From Clostridia bacterium (lineage in GTDB: Bacteria > Bacillota > Clostridia > Oscillospirales > Acutalibacteraceae): DNA of 8,687 bases. Within the stretch, counting starts at the first letter, position 1; each line of letters starts with the position of its first letter. The notes under the pieces were generated by a model that was given only the letters and a program-made list of their open reading frames with translations, made no database searches and had not been told where the DNA came from. Shown here piece by piece: positions 1 to 6,413 of this stretch. The stretch lies in the NCBI GenBank assembly GCA_017442445.1, contig JAFRZS010000253.1, forward strand, positions 1 to 8,687, written 5' to 3'. Made by a program: the position numbers and the translations under genes.

Positions 1-2370
1 GTAGGTATCGACGATGACGTTACTTTCTTGTCACTACCTGTAGGCGAGAACCCTGATACAACTCCTGCTGACATTACAAGCTGTAAGTTCTGGGGTCTTG
101 GCGCAGACGGAACAGTTGGTGCTAACAAGAACTCAATCAAAATCATCGGTGACCATACTGATAAATATGTTCAGGCATACTTCCAGTATGACTCAAAGAA
201 AACAGGCGGTATCACAGTTTCTCACCTTCGTTTCGGTGACAAACCCATCAAGAGCCCCTACTACATCAACAAGGCTGACTTCGTTGCTTGTCATAATCCC
301 TCATATGTTATCAAGGGATTCAAGATGGTTAACGACGTTAAACCCGGCGGTGTATTCCTTATCAACTGCCAGTGGACAGATGAGGAACTTGAAAGTCACT
401 TAACTGCAGACGCAAAGAGATATATCGCAAAGAACAATATCCAGCTCTACACAGTTAATGCTATCGACCTCGCTGCAAAAGTTGGTATGGGTAAGAGAAC
501 AAACACAGTTTTACAGTCTGCATTCTTTGCACTTGCAAATGTTATGCCTTCTGATGAAGCTATCCAGTATATGAAGGACGCTGCAACAAAGTCCTACTCA
601 AAGAAGGGTCAGGATGTTGTTGATTGCAACCATAAGGCTATCGACGCAGGTGCAACTGCTTTCCATAAGGTTGAAGTTCCTGCAGCATGGGCTGACGCAT
701 CAGATGATAAGGTTGCTGTTGCTTCCGAAGGTGCAGAAAAGCTTGTTAAGATGGTTGACACAATCCTTAAACCCATCGGTGTTATGGATGGTTATTCACT
801 TCCCGTTTCAGCATTCACAGACCACGCTGACGGTACATTTGAACACGGCGCATCTGCTTATGAGAAGAGAGGCGTTGCTGTTATGGTTCCCGAATGGGAT
901 AGCTCAAAGTGTGTTCAGTGTAACCAGTGTGCTTATGTTTGTCCGCACGCAACAATCCGTCCGTTCGCTATGAACGAAGCTGAACTTGCTGCTGCTCCTT
1001 CAAACATCAAGACTACAGAAAAGAAAGTTCTTAAGACAGATTACACATTCACTCTCGCAGTATCTCCCCTTGATTGTATGGGTTGCGGAGTTTGCGTAGG
1101 TGTATGTAATAAGGGCGCTATCACAATGGTTCCCCAGGAATCACAGCTTGATCAGCAGGAAGTATTTGATTACTGCGTAGCTAATGTTTCAGAGAAGCCT
1201 GAAACAACAGCTAATATTACAGTTCCCTCAAGCCAGTTCAAGAAACCTCTCCTTGAGTTCTCAGGTTCATGCGCAGGTTGTGCTGAAACAGCTTATGCTC
1301 GTCTTATCACACAGCTCTTCGGTGACAGAATGTATATCTCCAACGCAACAGGTTGTTCTTCAATCTGGGGCGGTCCGGCAGCTACATCACCCTACACAGT
1401 AAATGCTGAGGGTCACGGTCCTGCATGGGCAAACTCATTGTTCGAGGATAATGCTGAACACGGTCTTGGTATGTACTATGGCCAGAAGGCTATCAGAGAC
1501 AGACTCATTGATGATGTTAAGGCAATCGTTGCATCTGATTTATGTTCTGCTGACGTTAAGGCTGCAGGTGAAGAATACCTCGCAACTCTCAACGACAGCG
1601 CTAAGAACACAGTTGCTTCTAAGGCACTTGTTGCTGCTATCGAAGCTGCAGGTGCAAATTGCGACCTCTGCAAAGATGTTCTTGCAAACAGCGAATACCT
1701 CTCCAAGAAATCTGTATGGATCTTCGGCGGTGACGGTTGGGCTTATGATATCGGTTACGGCGGACTTGACCACGTTCTTGCATCAGGCGAAAATGTAAAC
1801 GTAATGGTATTTGATACAGAAGTTTACTCAAATACAGGCGGTCAGGCTTCTAAGGCTTCCAACATCGGCCAGGTTGCACAGTTTGCAGCAGCAGGTAAGG
1901 AAATCAACAAGAAGAGCCTTTCTGAAATCGCTATGAGCTACGGTTATGTATATGTAGCACAGATCGCTATGGGCGCAAGCATGCCTCAGACACTTAAGGC
2001 TATCCAGGAAGCAGAAGCTTATGACGGTCCCTCACTTATCATCGGCTACTCACCCTGTGAAATGCACTCAATCAAGGGCGGCATGATCAACTGCCAGGAC
2101 GAAATGAAGAAGGCAGTTGCTTGTGGTTACTGGAACCTCTTCCGCTTCAATCCTGCACTCAAGGCAGAAGGCAAGAATCCCTTCACACTTGACAGCAAGG
2201 AACCCACAGGCGACTATCAGGCATTCATCAAGAATGAAGCTCGTTACACAAGACTTATGCGTGAATTCCCCGAAAGAGCTGAAAGACTCTTTGTTAAGAG
2301 TGAAGAAGTTGCTAAGGATAAGTACGCTCACCTTGTAAGACTCAAGGATCTCTATGAGCCCAAGGCATAA
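1..2370 (+). CDS. nifJ: Pyruvate:ferredoxin (flavodoxin) oxidoreductase, C-terminal ~789 residues (5' partial)
   Basis: This single-chain enzyme oxidatively decarboxylates pyruvate to acetyl-CoA and CO2 and reduces ferredoxin; it is cytoplasmic and central to anaerobic fermentation. The frame is open from base 1 (VGIDDDVTFLSLPVGENPD), so the gene starts upstream and the in-frame TTG at 28 is not a start. Counting from the first visible codon, a two-cluster ferredoxin domain has CxxCxxCxxxCP at C304/307/310/314 and CxxCxxCxxxC at C359/362/365/369. The thiamine-diphosphate domain follows, with proximal-cluster cysteines C424, C427, C452 and C686 and the cofactor motif GDG (577-579) to NTGGQ (611-615). 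This cysteine spacing is that of characterised PFORs, which implies about 390 residues are missing, namely the pyruvate-binding N-terminal domains. Codons favour AAC, TTC, ATC and GAC more than in the neighbouring glycosidase, as expected for a highly expressed gene. A terminator follows at 36 bp. Confidence 0.97.
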   Translation, partial: VGIDDDVTFLSLPVGENPDTTPADITSCKFWGLGADGTVGANKNSIKIIGDHTDKYVQAYFQYDSKKTGGITVSHLRFGDKPIKSPYYINKADFVACHNPSYVIKGFKMVNDVKPGGVFLINCQWTDEELESHLTADAKRYIAKNNIQLYTVNAIDLAAKVGMGKRTNTVLQSAFFALANVMPSDEAIQYMKDAATKSYSKKGQDVVDCNHKAIDAGATAFHKVEVPAAWADASDDKVAVASEGAEKLVKMVDTILKPIGVMDGYSLPVSAFTDHADGTFEHGASAYEKRGVAVMVPEWDSSKCVQCNQCAYVCPHATIRPFAMNEAELAAAPSNIKTTEKKVLKTDYTFTLAVSPLDCMGCGVCVGVCNKGAITMVPQESQLDQQEVFDYCVANVSEKPETTANITVPSSQFKKPLLEFSGSCAGCAETAYARLITQLFGDRMYISNATGCSSIWGGPAATSPYTVNAEGHGPAWANSLFEDNAEHGLGMYYGQKAIRDRLIDDVKAIVASDLCSADVKAAGEEYLATLNDSAKNTVASKALVAAIEAAGANCDLCKDVLANSEYLSKKSVWIFGGDGWAYDIGYGGLDHVLASGENVNVMVFDTEVYSNTGGQASKASNIGQVAQFAAAGKEINKKSLSEIAMSYGYVYVAQIAMGASMPQTLKAIQEAEAYDGPSLIIGYSPCEMHSIKGGMINCQDEMKKAVACGYWNLFRFNPALKAEGKNPFTLDSKEPTGDYQAFIKNEARYTRLMREFPERAERLFVKSEEVAKDKYAHLVRLKDLYEPKA

Positions 2371-2405
2371 GATCTTATAAAAACAAACAACTAAACAACA
2401 AAATT

Positions 2406-2440
2406 CCCGGCAAGAGAAGAATTTCTCTTGCCGGGTTTTT
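2406..2440 (+). terminator. Rho-independent terminator of the PFOR gene
   Basis: A perfect 13-bp stem (2406-2418 CCCGGCAAGAGAA pairing with 2423-2435) has a 4-nt loop (GAAT) and is followed directly by five T residues. It lies 36 bp after the PFOR stop codon and should end that transcript. Confidence 0.95.
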
Positions 2441-2590
2441 AATCGTCCCCACTTTGTTCTAATAAGAACCTTATTTGCACGAAAATCTTTTTAAATAAAA
2501 AATCCAACTTTGCTTCGTACCTTCTTAGTTCTGAAAAGTATCTTTGGGACACAAAAATTTATTTCTGCAAAAAACGAATCTTCTTCCCAT
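2441..2590. other. Non-coding spacer with no recognised feature
   Basis: These 150 AT-rich bases lie between the PFOR terminator and repeat copy A. I see no coding frame with a start and ribosome site, no tRNA-like fold and no convincing promoter. A short GTCCC (2446-2450) has its complement GGGAC near 2547, about 100 bp away. This could be a degraded element edge or chance. Confidence 0.5.
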
Positions 2591-2761
2591 CTGATTACGT
2601 TTTGATATCATGATATCAAAATATAATCAGGTGTGGACGAAGTCCACCTTTAACATTTGCGAAGCAAATATATCACTTAGCCGAAGGCTAAATATCACTC
2701 GTCGCAAGACGAATATCACATCGGCATAGCCGATACATCACTGCAAAGCCATAGGCTTTGT
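2591..2761 (+). repeat. Repeat copy A: ATGATATC palindrome plus six-hairpin array
   Basis: The left part (2591-2630) is a 40-bp near-palindrome. Its core (2600-2621) is perfect and contains GATATC twice, and its outer arms are CTGATTA and TAATCAG. The right part is an array of six small hairpins: H1 2633-2647 (stem GTGGAC, loop GAA), H2 2655-2669 (ATTTGC, GAA), H3 2677-2691 (TTAGCC, GAA), H4 2699-2712 (TCGTC, GCAA), H5 2720-2734 (ATCGGC, ATA) and H6 2744-2760 (CAAAGCC, ATA). H2/H3, H3/H4 and H4/H5 are separated by exactly ATATCAC. H5/H6 has the variant ACATCAC and H1/H2 has CTTTAAC. Hairpin centres are 22, 22, 21.5, 21.5 and 25 bp apart. Bases 2631-2761 match copy C in inverse orientation over the same 131-bp length with 8 differences. 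The distal end seen in copies B and C (CACCCGATATTCTGCAT) is absent; the array stops at the glycosidase gene. Confidence 0.93.
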
Positions 2762-4747
2762 TTAGTCTTCAACAATCAGATAATAACAGGCGGGGTTTTC
2801 TTCTCCGACTCTGAAGCAGAGATATCCGTCTTCATATTTCGTTTTTATAAGTCCGGCATAGAATCCTTCCGCATTTACGCCCCATACTTTGAGATTCGGA
2901 CGATTTGTTTTTATACGTATATCTGCGCAAATTACTTCAGCTATAATCGGCGGACGACCGATATCAATCATTTTATCGCCGTCAAATCGTGCATCTGTAT
3001 TTTCCGCTCTGCCGATTGTTGTAAGAAGCATATTATCGCTGTCTGTAATCGGCATATCAGTCAGTGATGAAAGAACAATACAGGCATAATCTGTTTTGCA
3101 ATCCACTTGGAAATCGTTTATTGTTGTGTCATTACCTTCTTTATGCATTCCGTAAACCGCTTTTGTGCGCTGAGTGTCAATATAGGCGCTCTTGGTTTTC
3201 AGATTTCTGAGTAATTCACCGTTATCGGAACGGATTATTCCGTTTTCGTCTTCAATCGGTAATTCTTCACTTTCGTGAATTATCTCGTCATAACCTTCAA
3301 CACTTTTATCAAAACAGGTTTTTACCTGATTTTTTTCAAGAAGACTTCTGAAAACTCCTGCTTCAGCTTTTGATAAATCTTCGGTCAGAACTCCGACTTT
3401 TTTCTTTGCAGGAGATACATCACAGCGTCTTGTAATCAATGCGGCATGATAGAACATTCCGAACTTTGCAGGGTCATTCCATACAGTGAAAATGCCTTCT
3501 CTGTAAGCTATACCCGCGACAGGAGATGAAAGCTCCTTGCCGAGTATGTTCATTCTGTCAAGATAACAGCTGTATGCATAAGTGTGAATTGCAAAACCGC
3601 TCCAATTCTGCAAAGCTCCGACAGAAGAATAATAAAGCGGCCCGTCAGCCCTAAAAGCATTCGGCCACGGCATATCCCATTCAGAAACAAAATAGGGTTT
3701 ACCTGCGAGGGTGCGTTTGCCGAGATTCGGAAATACAAACGGCGTGGAGTTTACCGAGAAGCTCTTACAGGATTTTTCACTGCCTCCCCAACTCCAATCA
3801 TAGTAATAATGATGACCGTCAAGGAAATCCATTTCTTCCTCTGATTTTACACTGGCAGATGTTCTCAGCCAGTTAGTACCCGTAATCGGAATTTTAACTC
3901 CGAGAGAACGGATATAATCATACATTTCGCGGTAATATTCTTTTGTGACATGGACTTTAAATTGAAGCATCGGCTCGTCTGTGCAATAGAGGTCGCAATT
4001 TTCCCAATCAAAATCCGTATTGTTTTCATCAAGCCATGTTCTGAACATTTCTCTGAACATTTTTTCATAATAATCGGTCTTGATGTCCTCTTTTCTTGTT
4101 GTATGGTGGTCAACGAATAAGTCTTCCTCGTTGATAATTTCCGTCATAACAAAAACGGGGTCATCTTTATAATTAAGCTCTGTGTAAGGATTGTAATGTG
4201 TCCAGAGCTGTTCACAGAATTCTTTCTGAAGCTCTCGCATTTTCGGGTCAACTATTGCCCATGAACCGCCTCTGTCAAAAAGATTTTCGTGGCCGACAAC
4301 ACCGTCATCACCCTTGAAATGACGGTAGGTAAGCATATCGAGATAGCAATAAATACCCTCTTTTTTAAGACAGTATATAAGATAGTCAAGACTGTCCATT
4401 GACTTTTCATCAAGTTTACGGGTAGAATTCAGCCTTTTCCCTTTGGTGTAGGCAAAAATATTGGGGGTATCCCACTGAGCGTCAAGTTGATGAAAACGAA
4501 CAAGATTGCAACCGACCTGCGAAAGTCTGCGAGCAACCTTTTCGGCATAGCTTCTATCAGGAAAACACGCACCGCCATTGAAATTAACTCCCCAGAAACG
4601 AGCAAGAGTACCGTCTTCAAAGCGGAGATTTTCTCCGTCAATCATTACAAAACCGCGTTTACCGGCAGGTTTTTCGTCCTCAAAAACAAATGAAATATCA
4701 ACAGGCATACGGTCAATAAAAGCCGGTTGAGAAATGTATCGTGACAC
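2762..4747 (-). CDS. Clan GH-A (GH5-like) glycoside hydrolase, cytoplasmic, substrate unknown
   Basis: This 661-residue protein has no signal peptide or membrane segment, so it should act inside the cell, probably on imported oligosaccharides. A TIM-barrel domain spans roughly residues 45-450. It opens with FWGVNFNGGACFP (51-63) and RLSQVGCNLVRFHQLD (74-89), the strand with the conserved Arg/His pattern of GH5-like enzymes. The likely acid/base is E207 in EIINEE, after strand 4. A GHHYYYDW motif (311-318) fits the active-site His/Tyr strand, and the likely nucleophile is E356 in YFVSEWDMPWPN. The spacing of the two glutamates fits a retaining clan GH-A enzyme. Residues ~455-661 look like a beta-rich accessory domain. 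The GTG start follows AAAGGGGAT with suitable spacing; M14 is a weaker alternative. It is transcribed divergently from the SLOG gene. No intrinsic terminator with a U tract follows: the stop is one base from repeat copy A. The GH subfamily and sugar cannot be told from motifs alone. Confidence 0.85.
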   Translation of the reverse strand: MSRYISQPAFIDRMPVDISFVFEDEKPAGKRGFVMIDGENLRFEDGTLARFWGVNFNGGACFPDRSYAEKVARRLSQVGCNLVRFHQLDAQWDTPNIFAYTKGKRLNSTRKLDEKSMDSLDYLIYCLKKEGIYCYLDMLTYRHFKGDDGVVGHENLFDRGGSWAIVDPKMRELQKEFCEQLWTHYNPYTELNYKDDPVFVMTEIINEEDLFVDHHTTRKEDIKTDYYEKMFREMFRTWLDENNTDFDWENCDLYCTDEPMLQFKVHVTKEYYREMYDYIRSLGVKIPITGTNWLRTSASVKSEEEMDFLDGHHYYYDWSWGGSEKSCKSFSVNSTPFVFPNLGKRTLAGKPYFVSEWDMPWPNAFRADGPLYYSSVGALQNWSGFAIHTYAYSCYLDRMNILGKELSSPVAGIAYREGIFTVWNDPAKFGMFYHAALITRRCDVSPAKKKVGVLTEDLSKAEAGVFRSLLEKNQVKTCFDKSVEGYDEIIHESEELPIEDENGIIRSDNGELLRNLKTKSAYIDTQRTKAVYGMHKEGNDTTINDFQVDCKTDYACIVLSSLTDMPITDSDNMLLTTIGRAENTDARFDGDKMIDIGRPPIIAEVICADIRIKTNRPNLKVWGVNAEGFYAGLIKTKYEDGYLCFRVGEENPACYYLIVED

Positions 4748-4754
4748 AATATCT

Positions 4755-4764
4755 ATCCCCTTTT
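4755..4764 (-). promoter_or_regulatory. Ribosome binding site fixing the GTG start of the glycosidase
   Basis: On the minus strand this reads AAAAGGGGAT, with the GGGG block 9 nt before the GTG at 4747. The next in-frame ATG (codon 14) has no comparable site, so GTG is preferred. Confidence 0.7.
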
Positions 4765-4783
4765 GAAAGAATCTTATGATAAA

Positions 4784-4812
4784 AGAATACCAAAAATTTA
4801 ATTAAACATCAA
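4784..4812 (-). promoter_or_regulatory. Candidate promoter of the glycosidase gene
   Basis: On the minus strand a TTGATG -35 box (4807-4812) is separated by 17 bp from a TATTCT -10 box (4784-4789), about 37 bp upstream of the GTG start. Each box has two mismatches to consensus, and the region is so AT-rich that other pairings are possible. Confidence 0.4.
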
Positions 4813-4864
4813 TATAAAAAATAAATTAAATATAAATAAACGGTCACCGATTGAATATTTAATC

Positions 4865-4893
4865 TTGAAACTTTTATGAAAAAGTTATAAAAT
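4865..4893 (+). promoter_or_regulatory. Candidate promoter of the SLOG-family gene
   Basis: A TTGAAA -35 box (4865-4870) and a TAAAAT -10 box (4888-4893) are 17 bp apart, ending 30 bp before the TTG start. A 9-bp palindrome, CGGTCACCG (4841-4849), sits just upstream between the two divergent promoters. It could be a weak operator, but it is short enough to be chance. Confidence 0.5.
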
Positions 4894-4909
4894 ATAGGTA
4901 TAGTCTGTC

Positions 4910-4920
4910 AGGGTGGTGAT
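4910..4920 (+). promoter_or_regulatory. Ribosome binding site fixing the TTG start of the SLOG gene
   Basis: AGGGTGGTGAT ends 3 nt before the TTG at 4924, with the GGTGG core 7 nt away. The nearby ATG at 4931 is out of frame and no in-frame ATG precedes the conserved SGHR motif, so TTG is the start. Confidence 0.7.
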
Positions 4921-4923
4921 ATT

Positions 4924-5412
4924 TTGGAAAATGTAAAGGCTTGTTGCTTCAGCGGTCACAGAAAAATACCGAATTACAGGATTGAAGATTTAAAATCCGA
5001 GCTGTTTGAGGTAATAGAAGATTTAATTTCAGACGGATACACATATTTCCTTGCAGGCGGTGCTTTGGGATTTGATACCCTGGCAGCAGAAGCTGTACTT
5101 GAAATGAGAGTTATTTATCCTGAAATTAAATTAAAATTGGTTCTCCCCTGTCTTTCACAGACTAACGGCTGGAATTTACAGGATAAAATGAAATACGAAG
5201 CCATAAGAGAAAAAGCTGACGAAATTATGTACACCTCCATGGCATATTATAGCGGTTGTATGCATGAACGAAACAGATATCTTGTTGATAACAGCTCTGC
5301 CTGTATCTGCTATCTGACAGAAAATAAAGGCGGTACGGCATTTACCATCAATTATGCAAAGAAAAAAGGTCTTGAAATTATAAATCTCGGAAAAAAAGAA
5401 ACATCTTACTGA
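4924..5412 (+). CDS. SLOG/DUF1273 family protein (YpsA/YoqJ-like), function unknown
   Basis: This 162-residue cytoplasmic protein has a Rossmann-like SLOG fold. The family's marks are present in order: CCFSGHRKIP (7-16) at the first strand, the glycine-rich LAGGALGFDTLAAEAVL (43-59), a loop with KLVLPC (71-76), MHERNRYLVDNSS (113-125) and GGTAFTINYAKKKG (136-149). SLOG proteins are thought to bind nucleotide-related ligands. Members with this layout occur in Bacillus (YpsA) and in prophages (YoqJ), and their biochemical role is not settled. The length is close to the shorter members of the family. The TTG start is set by AGGGTGGTGAT. The gene stands alone, divergent from the glycosidase and convergent with the rpmH operon. 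Its stop codon lies inside the loop of its own terminator. Confidence 0.88.
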   Translation: MENVKACCFSGHRKIPNYRIEDLKSELFEVIEDLISDGYTYFLAGGALGFDTLAAEAVLEMRVIYPEIKLKLVLPCLSQTNGWNLQDKMKYEAIREKADEIMYTSMAYYSGCMHERNRYLVDNSSACICYLTENKGGTAFTINYAKKKGLEIINLGKKETSY

Positions 5413-5432
5413 ATGTAAAGATGTTTCTTTTT
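5398..5432 (+). terminator. Rho-independent terminator overlapping the end of the SLOG gene
   Basis: GAAACATCTT (5398-5407) pairs with AAGATGTTTC (5418-5427), and AC/GT can add two pairs across a one-base bulge. Five T residues follow. The left arm encodes the last residues (ETSY) and the TGA stop (5410-5412) falls in the loop. Confidence 0.85.
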
Positions 5433-5497
5433 GTTTGATACGAACAAAAAACAGGCAACGCAAATCATAACGATACGAAGCATCTCATAACTGCTAA

Positions 5498-5584
5498 CTG
5501 ATTGCTTTTGATATCATGATATCATGATATCAAAATATAGTTGAGGGTGGACGAAATTCACCCGATATTCTGCATCCTGCATTT
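5498..5584 (+). repeat. Repeat copy B: short, internally deleted form
   Basis: A 30-bp perfect palindrome (5506-5535) carries GATATC three times at 8-bp spacing. It is followed by GGGTGGACGAA, the left arm of hairpin H1, and then directly by CACCCGATATTCTGCAT (5559-5575), the distal end found in copy C at 8340-8356 (inverted). Hairpins H2-H6 are absent. The joined ends form a new imperfect stem, GGGTGGA (5545-5551) with TTCACCC (5557-5563). The tail has heptamer-like TGCAT/TGCATTT units as in copy C. The orientation is that of copy A. Confidence 0.85.
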
Positions 5585-5585
5585 A

Positions 5586-5619
5586 AAAAAGGTTGCCTCT
5601 CAATAGAGACAACCTTTTT
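5586..5619 (-). terminator. Rho-independent terminator of the rpmH operon
   Basis: A 15-bp stem with one mismatch (5586-5600 with 5605-5619) has a CAAT loop. Read on the minus strand it ends in a run of six T residues, 2 bp after the jag stop codon. The A/T-rich arms give a T run on the plus strand too, so it may act in both directions against convergent transcription. Confidence 0.9.
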
Positions 5620-5621
5620 GA

Positions 5622-6398
5622 TTATTTGATTTCAATTTTTCCGTAGAGTGAGGAGCCTTCAAAATCTGAACGGCGTTCTCTCGGTTCTGCCGGTGTTGTG
5701 TTGTTATTGTTGTATCTTCTGTTATCGTTTCTTCTTGAAGGTCTTAAGGGCTTGAAGCCTTCTTCAAGTTCAATAACAACTCTTCTTGAATCACCCATAC
5801 CTACTGAACGCGATGTAACACCTTCAATACCCTGAATTGTTGTATGAATAATTCTTCTTTCATAAGGATTCATAGGCTCAAGAGTTTCTCTTCTGCCGTA
5901 TTTCTTAACCTTATCTGCAACTTTCTTTGCTACATTCTGGAGAGTACCTTCTCTCTTTTCTCTGTATGAACCTACATTTACAGATACTCTCTTGTAATCA
6001 TCTGAGTTCTTGTTAACAACAAGTCTGAGAAGATACTGAATTGAATCAAGAGTTTCTCCGCGTCTGCCTACTACGATACCGTAGTAGTCACCGCAATCAA
6101 TTGAAAATCTTACAACATTTTCTTCGTCTTCCTTGACGTCAATGCTGTTTACTTCCATTCCAAGACCTTCAAGGATCTCTTTGAGATAATCCGTCGCGTA
6201 CTGATAGGGTGCTTCTTCATACTCATAAAATGCTCTAACCTTAGCGGGAGAGCCACCGAAAAGTCCTAAGATTTTTTTCTCGGGAAGTGCAACGATTTCT
6301 GTTGTTACATCTACATCTTCGGGTGCTGCCAAGTTAGCAACAGCAATTTCTTTAGCTTCTTCGATAGTATCAGCTGTACCGAATGCTTCTCTGATCAT
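5622..6398 (-). CDS. jag: RNA-binding protein Jag/KhpB (EloR), Jag_N-KH-R3H
   Basis: This 258-residue cytoplasmic RNA-binding protein belongs to the family that, with KhpA, influences cell elongation and division and binds many RNAs in other Firmicutes. The N-terminal Jag_N domain (about 1-55) has the typical KKILGLFGGSPAKV stretch (41-54). A KH domain (about 65-145) carries the GXXG loop GRRG (111-114) and is followed by an R3H domain (about 150-212) with NPYERRIIH, where R181 and H185 form the Rx3H signature. The tail (215-258) is Arg/Asn-rich and low in complexity, probably disordered. The ATG follows AGGTGA by 4 nt, and 15 bp separate it from the yidC stop. It is the last gene of the operon; the mnmE/mnmG genes that often come next in Firmicutes do not follow here. 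Confidence 0.96.
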   Translation of the reverse strand: MIREAFGTADTIEEAKEIAVANLAAPEDVDVTTEIVALPEKKILGLFGGSPAKVRAFYEYEEAPYQYATDYLKEILEGLGMEVNSIDVKEDEENVVRFSIDCGDYYGIVVGRRGETLDSIQYLLRLVVNKNSDDYKRVSVNVGSYREKREGTLQNVAKKVADKVKKYGRRETLEPMNPYERRIIHTTIQGIEGVTSRSVGMGDSRRVVIELEEGFKPLRPSRRNDNRRYNNNNTTPAEPRERRSDFEGSSLYGKIEIK

Positions 6399-6413
6399 TT
6401 TTTCACCTGCTTC

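Noticed and set aside
28..30. TTG as the start codon of PFOR
   Set aside because: The frame is open to base 1 and the preceding residues VGIDDDVTF belong to the conserved protein, so the gene is simply cut by the window edge.
1403..1798. 131-codon plus-strand frame inside the PFOR gene
   Set aside because: It is a shifted-frame shadow of PFOR, which has intact catalytic motifs throughout this stretch, and it has no family features.
2446..2551. GTCCC...GGGAC as a structured RNA or element boundary
   Set aside because: It is a five-base match across about 100 bp of AT-rich sequence with no supporting helices.
2633..2761. CRISPR array
   Set aside because: The constant unit is only 7 bp and the variable parts are palindromes of about 15 bp that are the same in copies A and C. 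No cas genes are present.
4841..4849. CGGTCACCG as a defined operator
   Set aside because: It is only 9 bp long with no second copy in the window; a role between the divergent promoters is possible but unsupported.
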